NCBI RefSeq assembly: GCF_010093595.1
Contig: NW_022985450.1
Coordinates: 950,154-1,014,153 of the forward strand
Direction: 5' to 3'
Source of the DNA: Mytilinidion resinicola
Lineage: Eukaryota; Ascomycota; Dothideomycetes; Mytilinidiales; Mytilinidiaceae
Length of the DNA: 64,000 nt
Notes under the pieces: model-generated
Databases searched by the model: none
What the model was told of the DNA's origin: nothing
Seen by the model: only the letters and a program-made list of their open reading frames with translations
Shown here: piece after piece, positions 33,147 to 44,482 of the stretch
Numbering within the stretch: the first letter of the stretch is position 1
How the letters are laid out: each line of letters opens with the position of its first letter
Made by a program: the position numbers and the translations under genes

Positions 33147-36100
33147 ATGAGTTCTGCCACTGTCGCTAAAGGTATTTTCTCCAACTGCGGCCCTAGCCTC
33201 GATTTTGAATTATCATACACCTGCGAAGGGCCTTCCTGCTCCTCCCTCCACGGCCTGAAGAACGTAGCCTGTAATCCCTCTGGGGGCGTCGCCGTTGACT
33301 CTGTCGTATGTTCCAACAACGTCAAGTGTCCAGGGGGTGTTACCACCTACCAATCCAACTTCACATTCAACCAAAACGCACCAGACTCGCAAAAGCCACC
33401 TCCGAATCACGCCGACGTTCTCGTACAACAGCAGCAAGACATCATCCTTTCGGATTGTAAGAGCTTTCAGGTACAGAGTGATGGGACGAAAGACGGAACA
33501 ACGGTCAAGGACACCTCTTCCAGCAGCGACTGTCCTATCAGTGTTTCGTCGAGTAGCAGGACAGCTCCCACGTCGAAGCCTACAAGTTCGAAGCCTACGA
33601 GTACGGGCCCAGTGCAGTTTACCGGAAGCTCGACGACGAAGCATCCTACCAAATCTGCTTTTCTCATCACCTTCCTGCTCTGCTTCACTATACTCATAGG
33701 AGGAACGCACGCTACGGATTCAGACGACCACATCAAGAGGAGGAATGCTGATATTCGCATCCGCGCCCTTTCCGACGATGTCCGAACCTTTGCAGCAAGT
33801 CTCGATTCTAGCTTAGCAGCACAAGCAAACGCAGAGGGCGAGAACGGAGAAGTCTTTGCACACAACCTGGTCGCCGGAGTCCTGACTTCCATCTGCGGAG
33901 CCTTCTGGGCTGGGCAAAGCGTTGCGTCTTTTACTCCGCAGATCGTGGGAGATTGCGTCAAGACGATATATGGTGGAGCAGAGCTTCCAGAGCCAGGTCT
34001 TGGATTTCTGGCTGTGTTCGGTGCTAGTCTACTCTGTGACTACGCTGTCATCGAGTCCTTTCCCGTTGCGAAGGAGTTCGCTGGGGATGCCTGTGAGGGA
34101 CTTCAAGACCTGGGGAGGTTCATATCATCGACACCTGCTGTATCAGCTACCGGAGCGAGCGTTGTTATTTTGGCGTCTAATCTACCTTCGAGTCCCGTCG
34201 TCACGCCGGTTTCTATCGCCTCTGGTACCTCCGTGGCTGGCTCGAGTGTGATTGCGCCGACAGCATCCGACGTCTCACTAGTCTCTACTGCAGCGGCAAC
34301 CTCCCTCGGTGCATCCAGTGCCTTAAGTCTACCAGCATCGATAACTCCGCTTACTTTGATTGCGTCGCCCAGTTTGGCTACTCCAAATTCGCTATCGGTC
34401 CCTGATAGCAGCGGGAGTGCTCCCTCATCAATTCCTTCGCTGTCATCGAGTGCGGACTTGTCACTACCATCCAGTGTCTCGGGCTCGACTATCGCGAGTT
34501 CACCACTGCCATCTCCATTGAGCACTCCAGATTTTACTCCAGCTATCAGCTCTACTCCAGGGGTGTTGAGCACTCCGGTCGTCAGCAGGACCAGCCTGGA
34601 TGCAATCTCAGCTGGCGCGACCCCTACCTCAATCCCGTCGAGCTCAGCATCCGTACTCTCCGTGTCCTCATCCTCATTCGACAGAATAGCATGTCTAATC
34701 GTGAGTGGCCTGGGGGGAGAGTGTGGTCCTCCGTCGACACCACCGAGCTCGCCCCCACCATCTTCGGCTAGCTCTATCTCAGCCCCTACGAGCAGCCCGT
34801 CTGTAGTAGTAGCTTCAGGCTCGTCGATATTAACTTCCGGGAGGACTTCTGCCTCAGACGTATCCCCTTTCTCAGTGTCGTCCTCGTCGCTAGTCCCATC
34901 TTCCACCCCGCTTTCGGTTCCATTGTCAACTCCAGTCACGACGCCATCCTCGCCCCTGTCACCGTCTTTGGTCGCATCTTCGGATTCTTCCTCGGTCCCT
35001 TTATCGGCACCGTCCAATCCACCTCTAAGTACGCCGCCCACTCTCTCCCCTCCCTCATCTACACCCTCGGTTCTGGTTGCGTCAACTCCATCCATTACGC
35101 CTTCCTCTACACCCCCCTCAGGTTCGCCTTCACTATCTTTGGATTCCTCGTCTCCCTCACTATCGATCTCGTCTTCTACGCCCTCTCCGCCTCCAATCTC
35201 GATCTTCTCCACGCCATCCTTCACGCCGTCTTCTTCGCCGTTGTCTACACCGTCCTCGACCCCCGGTTCTTCGTCGACTCTCTCACCCACGCCTTCATCC
35301 ACACCCTCATCTACACCCTCATCCACGCCCTCATCCACGCCTTCATCCACTACGCTTTCGTTCTCTTCGCCTTCGCCCACGTTTTCGTCCACCACGCTTT
35401 CGTCCACCACGCTTTCGTTCTCTTCGCCTTCGCCCAAGTTTTCGTCCACCACGCTTTCGTCCACCACGCTTTCGTCCGCCACGCTTTCGTCCGCCACGCT
35501 TTCGTCCACCACGCTTTCGTCCACCACGCTTTCGTCCACCACGCTTTCGTCCACCACGGCTTCATCCGCCACGGCCTCATCCACTACACCCTCATCCGCT
35601 ACACCCTCATCCGCTACACCCTCATCCACTACGCTATCCTCTACAACGCCGTCATCCACAACGCCGCCATCCACAACGCCCTCCTCAACTCCTTCAAGCT
35701 GTCCAACAGTAACGCCAGATCTCTGTCCAGACGCTCGCGCACTGAAGCTCATCAGACAAGCAACCCCCCAAATATGCGTCAACTTGATGACCGATCCCGA
35801 TCACTGCGGCTCCTGTACCAACATCTGCGAGGGTGGGATGAGCTGCGAAAGCGGTGTATGTACTTCAGCTTGCCCAGCAGAAACCCCAGACACCTGCATC
35901 GATCTCGGCTGCGTCAATTTCGCAAACGACACCCAGCATTGCGGATCCTGCGGCAACGCCTGTGAGCCGGGTCTCGCATGTCTGGGTGGTGTTTGCAACG
36001 CCGTTTGCACTAGGGAAGCACCCGACACATGTCCCGGCGCCGGTTGCGTGAACCTCTTGACCGATAACCTCCACTGCGGGTCTTGCGAGAACGCGTGTGC

Positions 36101-36290
36101 TGGGGGGTCCAGTTGCGTAAGTGGTGTGTGCACAGAGTTCTGTCTGGGGGATACGCCGGATTTCTGCCTTGGGTATGGGTGTGTAGACTTGCAGACGAAC
36201 GATACGCATTGTGGGAGTTGTGGGAATGTGTGTCCGTCGGGGAGTCGGTGGCAGTGTATTAGTGGTGGTTGTAGGGAGATTCCTGCGTAG
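33147..36290 (+). CDS. Large Ser/Thr-rich surface protein with Cys-rich modules
   Basis: An uninterrupted frame of 1047 residues starts at the ATG at 33147; 33138 would need TTG. Order: (1) a Cys-containing N-terminal domain of about 100 residues (NCGPSLDFELSYTCEGPSCSS, CPGGVTTYQSNFTF). (2) A Ser/Thr/Pro linker, then a hydrophobic segment near residues 169-187 (AFLITFLLCFTILIGG) followed by a dibasic site KRR. (3) A helical region with Cys (about 200-330). (4) About 500 residues of mucin-like Ser/Thr/Pro, ending in TLSST/TPSST tandem repeats. (5) Four Cys modules of the form CVNxxTDxxHCGSCxNxC. Such proteins are usually cell-wall or adhesion proteins. No N-terminal signal peptide is visible; the internal hydrophobic segment would have to act as signal anchor. 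Function is not known. Confidence 0.75.
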   Translation: MSSATVAKGIFSNCGPSLDFELSYTCEGPSCSSLHGLKNVACNPSGGVAVDSVVCSNNVKCPGGVTTYQSNFTFNQNAPDSQKPPPNHADVLVQQQQDIILSDCKSFQVQSDGTKDGTTVKDTSSSSDCPISVSSSSRTAPTSKPTSSKPTSTGPVQFTGSSTTKHPTKSAFLITFLLCFTILIGGTHATDSDDHIKRRNADIRIRALSDDVRTFAASLDSSLAAQANAEGENGEVFAHNLVAGVLTSICGAFWAGQSVASFTPQIVGDCVKTIYGGAELPEPGLGFLAVFGASLLCDYAVIESFPVAKEFAGDACEGLQDLGRFISSTPAVSATGASVVILASNLPSSPVVTPVSIASGTSVAGSSVIAPTASDVSLVSTAAATSLGASSALSLPASITPLTLIASPSLATPNSLSVPDSSGSAPSSIPSLSSSADLSLPSSVSGSTIASSPLPSPLSTPDFTPAISSTPGVLSTPVVSRTSLDAISAGATPTSIPSSSASVLSVSSSSFDRIACLIVSGLGGECGPPSTPPSSPPPSSASSISAPTSSPSVVVASGSSILTSGRTSASDVSPFSVSSSSLVPSSTPLSVPLSTPVTTPSSPLSPSLVASSDSSSVPLSAPSNPPLSTPPTLSPPSSTPSVLVASTPSITPSSTPPSGSPSLSLDSSSPSLSISSSTPSPPPISIFSTPSFTPSSSPLSTPSSTPGSSSTLSPTPSSTPSSTPSSTPSSTPSSTTLSFSSPSPTFSSTTLSSTTLSFSSPSPKFSSTTLSSTTLSSATLSSATLSSTTLSSTTLSSTTLSSTTASSATASSTTPSSATPSSATPSSTTLSSTTPSSTTPPSTTPSSTPSSCPTVTPDLCPDARALKLIRQATPQICVNLMTDPDHCGSCTNICEGGMSCESGVCTSACPAETPDTCIDLGCVNFANDTQHCGSCGNACEPGLACLGGVCNAVCTREAPDTCPGAGCVNLLTDNLHCGSCENACAGGSSCVSGVCTEFCLGDTPDFCLGYGCVDLQTNDTHCGSCGNVCPSGSRWQCISGGCREIPA
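35270..35660 (+). repeat. Tandem 12-15 bp coding repeats
   Basis: Units such as CTCATCCACGCC and ACGCTTTCGTCCACC are repeated many times, encoding TPSS and TLSST in the mucin-like part of the surface protein. Repeat number is likely to vary between strains. The repeats also create long spurious ORFs on the other strand. Confidence 0.85.
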
Positions 36291-37309
36291 AGTGCGGGGG
36301 TATTCTCGGGTTCGGAGTATGGTTTCAATGGATCTTTTCCTTCGATTCTTGGGCTTGGCATGGCTGATTGCTTGATATGTTTGCTGCATATACGAGACTG
36401 GGTTTTTCTTACAGATCTGAGCGGCGTTTTGATCTAGCATTTTTCTCGTTATCTATATGAGCAGTCCATCGCGGCAAAAGGGTCCTAGCCCGTGTCCTAT
36501 AACATGTAGCATTACCAAGCTCGGCTTCCAATAGAAAGCATGATTGTGCAGCTTTGGTGGTAAGGAGAACCAAACCTTTTGGACTTTCTAGCTCAGCCGC
36601 ACTCCTGGAAATCTTATTCTTGCGACGTGAACTTATCTATTACACTGCCTACTATCCTGCACGGAAGGAATGTGGCAGGAGCTCAAGGACAAAAAGAGGT
36701 GATGCACTACGTTCGGATGAAATGAAGGACGTTGTGTGCTTCTATTTATACGACCCGCACCAGCCACCTCGACCCCCGTTCTGCCAAGACGGACGTTTTC
36801 GCGGCACAGCTACCTCAGCGCCTAGGTATTCTCTCCGCATTTTCGCTATGATTTTTTCATCAACCCATGCTAAATCTCATCTCTTACAATCAATCTCATC
36901 TCTAACTAGCAAGTTCTAGCATTTTCTGAAGTTTATGGCTTCCCTGACATGTTCCCTGCCGTGTTTCGGAGCGCAAGGCTGCAGACGCCCATATTACGGA
37001 GCCGCAGCTCAGATCCAACGGCTTACCGCGCGCCTCATGCATGATTCCCAAACAAGAAACGGGGTCCGTTTTCGGGTTTCCAAGTCTATTTCGAAACACG
37101 CCTGAGGTACACATGTTGCAGAATTGCTGTGCCGCAATCAACTCAAGGCCCAATCTCCCGCCATATATATAGACATGTCTGTAGTCGTGCAGGCGGCTGT
37201 GCCCCCTCTCGTGCCTCTCTCGTTGCGACAGTGTCCATAATCTCCAGTCGTCTCTCTTTTCTCTCTCTCCTAATATATCCCCCGCGATCCCAGCACCATA
37301 CGCGCCAGG
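36291..37309. other. 1 kb intergenic region
   Basis: No supported gene. A plus-strand open stretch at 36554-36919 has no domain. CT-rich sequence just before 37310 is likely the promoter and leader of the following gene. Confidence 0.45.
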
Positions 37310-38274
37310 ATGAGCAGCGCTTGCTACTTCCCCGACGGTACCAATACCAATGCCGCCTTTGTACCATGCAACCAAACCGCCATAGAAGAAGGTAAACATA
37401 CCTCGTGCTGCGCGCCCGGCGACATGTGCTTCACAAACGGCATCTGCAAAGCCAATAACTCGAACCAGCTGAACTGGAACTGGCGGGATGCTTGTACGGA
37501 TCCAACATGGAAGGATCCTGCGTGTCCAAACTACTGTAAAGGAACGGGTGCGTACCGAGTCCATCGCCGCAGAAACTAAGGCCGAAGCACTTAAGGCTAA
37601 TATTTGGCGGTTTAGATCCAGGCGGCGCACACGTCATCTTCCAATGCCAGGAAGAAGATCTCTGGTGTTGTGCCTTCGACAACCCACCCGTTGGCCACTA
37701 CAACTTCACCTGCTGCACAGTGGACCAATATGCGTTTCGAGCCGGCAAAGCCGTATTCTACACAACGGCGCAGCTGAATCTTGGTATCGAAACCTTGAGC
37801 AGCATTGCCTCCGCCTCGTCCTTCTCGACAGCCACCCTTGTCGTAGCATCAACAACAAGCGTTGCATCACAATCAATCGCTTCGTCCACAGCACGGCAGA
37901 TCCAGGGCCCGTTTACTCCGAGCGTTCCGAGCGCTACAGCAGCTCCGGCCTCTCAATCCCATTCTTTGGCGATCGGCCTCGGCGTAGGGATACCTGTTGC
38001 GATTCTCCTCTTCGCGGTCGCGTGCTTCTTCTTTTGGCGCTTAGGCAAACGCGCTCAAGCCAAGGAGGAGCTTCCTATAAAGGAGGTCATATCTGAGGCA
38101 TACTCGATGCCGGCGCATTCAATGACACAGCAGGAAGTAGCGCGGCTGGAAATCGATGGCGACATGTTAAAAGCCGAGATGGCGCATCCGCGCTCGCCCG
38201 TAGAGCTTGAAGGGCCCCGATGGGCGCCCCGTCCGCCGTCGAAGAGGGGCGCGGGGCATGATAACTTTTTTTGA
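37310..38274 (+). CDS. Cys-rich single-pass membrane protein, fungal
   Basis: Two exons (37310-37547 and 37616-38274, 68-nt intron) encode 298 residues. The ectodomain has paired Cys motifs. CYFPDGTNTNAAFVPCN opens it, HTSCCAPGDMCFTNGIC and ACTDPTWKDPACPNYC come next, and CCAFDNPPVGHYNFTCC follows after splicing. A Ser/Thr-rich stalk leads to one membrane helix (about residues 197-218, LAIGLGVGIPVAILLFAVACFFFW) and a cytosolic tail with basic residues. This layout is common in fungal cell-surface sensors and in a family often found near effector-like or cell-wall genes. No N-terminal signal peptide is evident, which is also usual for annotated members. Whether it senses stress or ligands is a guess. 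Confidence 0.82.
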
Positions 38275-38431
38275 GGTGAACGCAAGCATGCTTTTCCTCT
38301 TGCAGCCAGCTCTCTTTCTCTTCTAGTAGCATCAAGCATTTGATAAGGCGTTGTGCTGTGCCAGAAGGCATGCGGCGAGAATTATGTAAATATACAACAT
38401 TCATAGTAATCAAAACACAGAGAGCGCCTCT

Positions 38432-41274
38432 CTACACAATCGGCACGCTCAAACTCCAATCAAACTGACAATTCAAGTTCGCCGCAGACATATCCGTCAC
38501 CCCTCCCCCTGCCCCTCCACACCCACCACCCCCCATACTCTCCATCAACCCATCCCCGCCCCAAAACAGCATTTCCTGATTCGCCGCCACCTCGTCATAC
38601 GGCTTCTCAAAGTCCTTGAACAGATCCAGCAGATTCTGACTAACCCCCTCATCCATCTGCAAATCGCTCATCCCGTCCGCCGAGTTGATGGGGAAAGACG
38701 GGAGAGATGGGTTGTTCTCCTGCTTCAGTTTCTCGATGACGGAAGACGCGACTTGGATTGCGGCGTCCAGCCTGTGTAGCATGAGGGCCGCGATGCCGAA
38801 CCCAGGCGAGATTTCACGTAAGATGGAGAGGGCTTTGCCAAAGGCGCGGATGGCTTCGTCGCGGGCGGTGGGGGAGATCTGGTTCTGAGCGCTTTGGGCG
38901 CTGCTGTTGTTAGAGACCCCGCTGTTTTTGTTGGTGGTGGTTGTGGAGGTGGAGCCGTTGGCGGTGCAGGAGGCAGGCTTGTTCTCTTGCACGATCACGC
39001 AGATTAGCGGGATGATAGCGGCGGTCAAGAACATGGCGGCTGAGAAACGGAACATGTGCGCGTGCTGGTTTGAGGAGCGGTAGGCGTCGACGGCGTCGGT
39101 GGTTGAGGCGGCGATCCAGATGCTTTCTTCGGCCATTTTGCGCGAGCAGGTGAGGGTTACGAGGGCGCGGTGGCGCATTACCAGGCGCAGGTGGTTTGTA
39201 TGCTTCAGCTTCGTTAGTGGGGGAATCTGGAAAATGGGTCCGAGGAGTTCGTCTTACAAGATGCGAAAGACACATGTGTCGTTTGATATAGCGCGGTATA
39301 TCGCTTCTTCGACCCGGCTGGAGCGCGCTGGGGTCCCATTGCATGATCTGCGGCAGTGAACAAATGGAGTAGAGGATTTCAGTGTCCAGCGATGTTATGA
39401 GCTCCTCACTCGCGGGTTTTGGCGAGTTCGGCGTGAACATGGCGTCCCAAATCGTAGAGCAAAGCTGGGACCATTTCATACACGACTCAAGGTACGGGAT
39501 GAATGAGAACGTAGGGCTCTCTTCCGGCAACGGACGATTTGGGTATAGATATCTATCGCCAACTCGTGCGGGGAATTCGACGTTGAAGTCAGACTCGCGG
39601 AGGAGATACGGCATATTCGCCCCCAACGCAATTCCACGATCCATATAGAACAGTGACCAGAATATTCGCTGCCTCATTGTCTTTTCGAAGGGAGTAATGT
39701 TGGACCATCGTGGCTCATTGTGGAGGCCGGTGTAGAAGCAGATCTGGACGGCTTTGCACATGGTGTCGTATGCTGACCTGATTCTCTGGATAGTGCTGAG
39801 ATACCGTGCTTTGATCATCAGGCACTGTATGATTTGCATGTTGCCTCTGCTTAGCCACGAAACCCGGCTTAGGATCCGGTCCGCGTAGCAGAACTCCGGC
39901 CACCCTGGAATTGCGCTCTCAGCTGGGGAGTGCTCGCTCAGCAGCATTGATTCCGCGTAGATGAGATTGGCCAAGACGACGAAGAGGTCCTTGGATCGAG
40001 GATCGCCCTCGTTCCCGCCTGTGACCAAGTGGTTCTCGAACTGGAGCCTGAACTGATTCTCGTTGATAAAAGGGAGGTTCGGATTGATATTTGTAAACCA
40101 CAAATCGAATGCTCGTCGCAGGCTAGCCACATTACTGATCCTAGCATTCGTATCCGGACTCGTAACATTCGTTCTCGAAGAAGGCGACACGACATCAATG
40201 TCCCCTAGCGAGACGTGATTCTCCGACTGCCTCCTGTTGACTTTTGTTCCCGGGCTTCGCCCGGCTGGTGGTTTCGTCTGGAGAGTACCATCTAATGCGT
40301 CTATCGTCTGCGACAAAGACGTATGCAGCTCCGTTTCATGACTCGGGTCCAGTGTATTCCCGCTCTCAGATTCTCCGGTAGGCGAGAGTATAGTGGCTCC
40401 GTTGTCAGTAGTTGCAGGTGTATTCTGAGAGGCTTGCGATGATGCAAAGACCTTCCTCTTGAGAATATTCTGCTCGCGTTCCACGGCATTCAACCGTTCT
40501 CCCATCTCATGCATCAATTTTATTAGCCGCTGGGTTTCCGCACGGCTCGTATCGAATGTTTGGCTCATTGATGCCGCTATAGTGATCTGCGTTAGATATA
40601 ACTCCTCAAGATCACGGAGAGAGAGTACCTCTACTAAGCGCCAGCAACGGATCCTCAGACATCTGTTGATTGGAACTAAACACCGTCGTGCCGCTGGGCC
40701 GCAAACTTGGCTCCACGATGCTTGCTCTCCTCTCTCTCGATGACACCTCTGGGGTCCTTGGTGTTAGAAATGACGGTTCCCCAGACATAAATTGTGAAGG
40801 TGATCCGAAGAGCTGTGGATCCCTAGGGGACAATGGCAAAAAGCAGGTATTTGAATCTTCTTGCTGCTGTTGCTCAATCCCTGGTGTCTGCTGCGTCTCC
40901 ATTTGCGTCGACTCCGTGGCTGTAGGTGTCGAGTGCACCCTAGGTAGATTCGTTCCTAACCCTAACGGCGGTCTTGTATGCGTCCTATGCCCTCTCCTGG
41001 AAGCCACATACTCGCATGCTTCATCCGCAAGTCGACATCTCTCACAGGGCCGCTCTTCAGAGCACTACTTATATCAGAACAATACTCATGCTTCAAGAAT
41101 TCGGAAGTGTCAAACCTTGACTTTGCGCACTCGACAGTTGAGACTAGCATTATGAGCAAGACGATTAAAGTCAGACTAGCCTACTTACCATGCTCTCGAT
41201 ACATATCTCCTTCTTGTGCCATGCGGTAGCCGTGGCGGCTCCATCCCACCGGAGTTAGATTGCGTCGAACTCAT
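38432..41274 (-). CDS. Zn2Cys6 transcription factor with fungal middle homology region
   Basis: Five exons (41274-41189, 41143-41116, 41064-40629, 40576-39258, 39202-38432; introns of 45-55 nt) encode about 879 residues. The zinc cluster is split over three exons and reads CLNCRVRKVKC then CERCRLADEAC, with exact C-x2-C-x6-C-x5-C-x2-C-x6-C spacing near residues 29-56. A coiled-coil-like helix (LIKLMHEMGERLNAVEREQNIL) follows for dimerisation. The fungal_trans domain includes RAFDLWFTNINPNLPFINENQF and MCKAVQICFYTGLHNEPRW. ...KTMRQRIFWSLFYMDRGIALGANMPYLL, its signature, comes next. The C-terminus is acidic and Gly-rich, a possible activation domain. The target is unknown; the neighbouring monooxygenase and receptor are candidates only by position. 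Confidence 0.9.
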
Positions 41275-42002
41275 CGCCACGCGCGCCTTTGCAACGCAGT
41301 CGCCTCAGGACTATTCCTTGGGCCTCAAAGTCTACCATTGTCGTCAGTCAAACCCCTAAACACCCTCAATGAACCGAAATCTCAATTCCTGGTCTTTCGC
41401 GCTCAAGATATTCATTGACATACAAATTGGCACTCCCGGATTCCCAGATCTCACCGGTCTCTCCGTTCTCAGCCCTTCAGCACTTGTCTCAACAAGCCAA
41501 ATTTTCGTTCGTGTCTTATAGGACGTATGGGGCTGTATGGTCTTCCAGAGATAGCAATCAGAGCGCTAAATTGGACAAAAGACAGAAAGATACCCAGAAG
41601 CTGGCGATATTGCAGGTGTATCATGCATTTCCGGATTCCGGGGCGAAGCCAGCTGAACCCCGCTCCCCGTGCATCTTCTCCACACTTGGGCTTCGATGAA
41701 CGTTCTCCGCAATTTGCTAGCCGGATGGGGCGTAGTAGGGGCTGGGGTAGAACGTCGTTATGCGATCTGTGGAGAAGAAGGGGAGGTGTGCCTATCGTGG
41801 TGGTTGAGTTTCAGACTATTCTTCCCAGGGAGATCACGTGACCCCAGTGGAGTATGGAAGAAGGTCTATGAACAGGTACACAGAGCAACTCATGTGATAG
41901 AATTTCTACGATATTTCACCTAGAAAACGGGTTCTAGATTCTAACGCGTTAAAAGTCTAATACCCCCTCTTAGCCCCTTAATCCCAACAACCCCCTCCCC
42001 CG
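41275..42002. other. Intergenic, transcription factor promoter side
   Basis: 728 bp between the Zn2Cys6 gene start and the monooxygenase 3' end. No supported gene or repeat. Confidence 0.45.
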
Positions 42003-44036
42003 TTATCTCACATCATACTCCCCCAATTCAGGACTGACAACCCACGCATGATACACCTCACTCGTCCACGGCATATTAACCCCTTGCCTCCCAAACTTAT
42101 TCACGAAATACCCCGCGCCCTCCCTCTCCCAAATCAGCTTCGCATTCTCCTTATCCAGCCTCTCATTATACTCGTCATACACTTCTTGCTTTACTTCCAT
42201 ACTCCTCTTCCCGCCCTCAATCAGCTTCACAATACCCGCAATCACATACCTCCCCCAGATCTCGCTCCAGCTGTGCAGCGACGGCCCGCCCCGCGGCTGG
42301 TGGTTCGGACCATACAGCGTGAACAGATTCGGATAGCCTGGGATTGTAAGGCCCAGATAGCTGCGCGCGCCGTCTTTCGCCCACGTCTTATCGAGCTTCG
42401 CGCCGTCACGGCCAGTATAGTCGCAGGGATAAAGGTACTCAGTCGGCTTGAACCCGCAGCCCAGTACGACCAAATCAAACTCCCGCTCCTTCCCGTCGAC
42501 CGTCTTAATCCCCTTCTCTGTAAACGAGGTAATCCCCTCGGTCACCAACTCCGTATTGTCCCACATCAGCGCGTCGTAGTAGCCGTTATCGACGACGAGC
42601 CGACGCACCAGCGGCGCGGATTCGGGGATCAGCTTCGGTAGCATTGGGGAGTCCTTGCCGACTTTTGATTCTATGTATGCGGTCAGGCCCTTACGCATGC
42701 CGTCGTTGCGCTCGTTGATCAGCCCCCCCTTCGCGATCCAGTCTTTGTCCTCGACTTGGAGGGGTGGCAGCTGCATGCCGCGCACGAATAGTGCGTAGCC
42801 GTACCAGTTGCGGTAGTAGGGCATGCGGTCGAGTAGCCAATCGAGATGCGCGGGGACTTTGGCACGGTAGCCATCGTAGGGGGCGATCCACTGCGGCGTG
42901 CGTTGATAAACTGCGAGGTGAGAGGCGGTTTTTGCGAGGCCCGGGATGAGTTGGGCGCCGCTGGAGCCGTTGCCGATGACAGCGATGCGTTTGTTGTGGT
43001 AGTCGTATGAGTTGTCCCAGGCAGTCGTGTGGAACATGGTGCCTTTGTAGGACTTGATGCCGGGGATGTCAGGAAGGTTTGCGGTGGCGAAGAGGCCGCC
43101 CGCACTTATGATGGCGTTGGCGGTCATAGGCTCGGTGCTGCCGTCGGGGAGCTTAAGGATGAGTTGCCAACTCTGAGATGCTTCATCCCAGGTTGCGGCG
43201 ATGAGCTCGCGATTGAACTTGAAGCGGGGTTTAACGTCGTGCTTGATGGCGACGTAGTCCAGGTATTCGCGGAGTTCTTGCGCGGAGGGAAACATCTCTT
43301 TCCATTTGTAGCCGCGTTCAAACTTGTATTGGAATGAGAATCCGAGGGTGTCGACGCGGGCCTCTGGGTATGTGTTGATGATCCAGGTGCCGCCGGTGTC
43401 AGATTGTCGGTCGATAACTGTGTAGTTGATGCCGAGACGTTTCAGTGAGACTGCGGTGGATATTCCGTTGATACCTGCGCCAACCACAACAATATGAAAG
43501 TTCTTGAGCGTCTCTGGGGATGGTTGCTTAGTCCAATTTACTGCTCGGGGCATGTTCTCAAATGCTAGTTCTTCGTGGCCAAGGCGGAGTTCGCTGGGCT
43601 TCAAGTTCTCTCCTGTGAATATCTTCATGAGGTTCGAGGAATCTTCGAAGGAGGGTTCCGAGAATTCAACTGGCGTAATAGGAGCCTTGCGTTGCTCCTG
43701 CAGCGTGAGGAACTCTTGTGCCTTCGCTTTAACCTTCTCTTCATCTTCTTTGGATATCACGTAGTCCGCCATTGCGCCACCACGGATAGGCTCTTTCGAG
43801 ACTTTCATATCTCTAAGCTCGGCATCTCCTGTTACCTGGTAGAGTGCCAATCGGAGTGCATTAACTGTGGCTAGGTTTATCGCATCTTTGATGAATTCCT
43901 CGTCAACCTGCACTGTTTCGATTTTGCTGGTTCCATTGATAGTGATCGGTTCGTTGTCATGCAGGTAATGATTCTCTGAAGATGGCTCTGTGGGATTTGG
44001 GAGTTCAGGCTCGGTCAGGGTGGTCGCGGATGCCAT
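42003..44036 (-). CDS. FAD-dependent Baeyer-Villiger-type monooxygenase
   Basis: An intronless frame gives 677 residues. A first dinucleotide-binding motif, VVVGAGINGIS, lies at residues 184-193 after a 180-residue N-terminal extension. DRQSDTGGTWIINTYPEARVD follows. A second fold, IAVIGNGSSGAQL, binds NADPH. Between them YKGTMFHTTAWD matches the Baeyer-Villiger fingerprint FxGxxxHxxxW[PD] with Tyr replacing the first Phe. The enzyme would insert oxygen next to a ketone using NADPH and O2. The N-terminal extension is typical of the 4-hydroxyacetophenone-monooxygenase and steroid/cycloketone subgroup in fungi. It lies between a Zn2Cys6 regulator and a 7TM receptor. The substrate cannot be inferred. 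No catalytic residue is missing. Confidence 0.92.
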   Translation of the reverse strand: MASATTLTEPELPNPTEPSSENHYLHDNEPITINGTSKIETVQVDEEFIKDAINLATVNALRLALYQVTGDAELRDMKVSKEPIRGGAMADYVISKEDEEKVKAKAQEFLTLQEQRKAPITPVEFSEPSFEDSSNLMKIFTGENLKPSELRLGHEELAFENMPRAVNWTKQPSPETLKNFHIVVVGAGINGISTAVSLKRLGINYTVIDRQSDTGGTWIINTYPEARVDTLGFSFQYKFERGYKWKEMFPSAQELREYLDYVAIKHDVKPRFKFNRELIAATWDEASQSWQLILKLPDGSTEPMTANAIISAGGLFATANLPDIPGIKSYKGTMFHTTAWDNSYDYHNKRIAVIGNGSSGAQLIPGLAKTASHLAVYQRTPQWIAPYDGYRAKVPAHLDWLLDRMPYYRNWYGYALFVRGMQLPPLQVEDKDWIAKGGLINERNDGMRKGLTAYIESKVGKDSPMLPKLIPESAPLVRRLVVDNGYYDALMWDNTELVTEGITSFTEKGIKTVDGKEREFDLVVLGCGFKPTEYLYPCDYTGRDGAKLDKTWAKDGARSYLGLTIPGYPNLFTLYGPNHQPRGGPSLHSWSEIWGRYVIAGIVKLIEGGKRSMEVKQEVYDEYNERLDKENAKLIWEREGAGYFVNKFGRQGVNMPWTSEVYHAWVVSPELGEYDVR

Positions 44037-44482
44037 CGTGAATCAGAAAGTGGTGGTCTAGTCTGTGTATCAAGGTCGAGCGTATGCAACATCTCGAGAT
44101 CAGAGTTGGTGTAGTGCCTTATACAAGTTCGGAATCAATTTTCGACAAGACAACGGATTTAGCAGTGGACTTAGCGGTATTGGGATGGTATGAGTAGTTG
44201 AGGCTGATGGTTGGCGGTTCTCCACATTCCGGAAGTTGGTGTCCACGGAAACGCGGCTTTCGGGATCAGCAAGCTTCGTTGAGCGTAGTATCTCCACGGG
44301 GTAGATCACATGACACACTCTGGAATGTCCAAGAGAAGTGGAGGAAGAAACCCCGTAGTAACACCATGTGACGTTGGGTGGAAGAGTTAGCATGCGAAGT
44401 AGAGGTGAGCAATCTTCAGAGGGGTCTGCATCAGCATGCCAAGCCGCGTTATGCAGTCTCATAAGTTCCATATCATCTTTCA
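44037..44482. other. Monooxygenase promoter and receptor 3' region
   Basis: 446 bp between tandem minus-strand genes. The open stretch at 44100-44483 has no domain and is likely chance. Confidence 0.4.

Noticed and set aside
34103..35782. 559-residue minus-strand ORF, Val/Glu/Asp-rich
   Set aside because: It is antisense to the Ser/Thr-rich repeats of the surface protein. The repeats lack stops in several frames, and the composition simply mirrors them.
36902..37630. 242-residue minus-strand ORF
   Set aside because: It is antisense to the first exon and promoter of the Cys-rich membrane protein, whose spliced Cys pattern is convincing.
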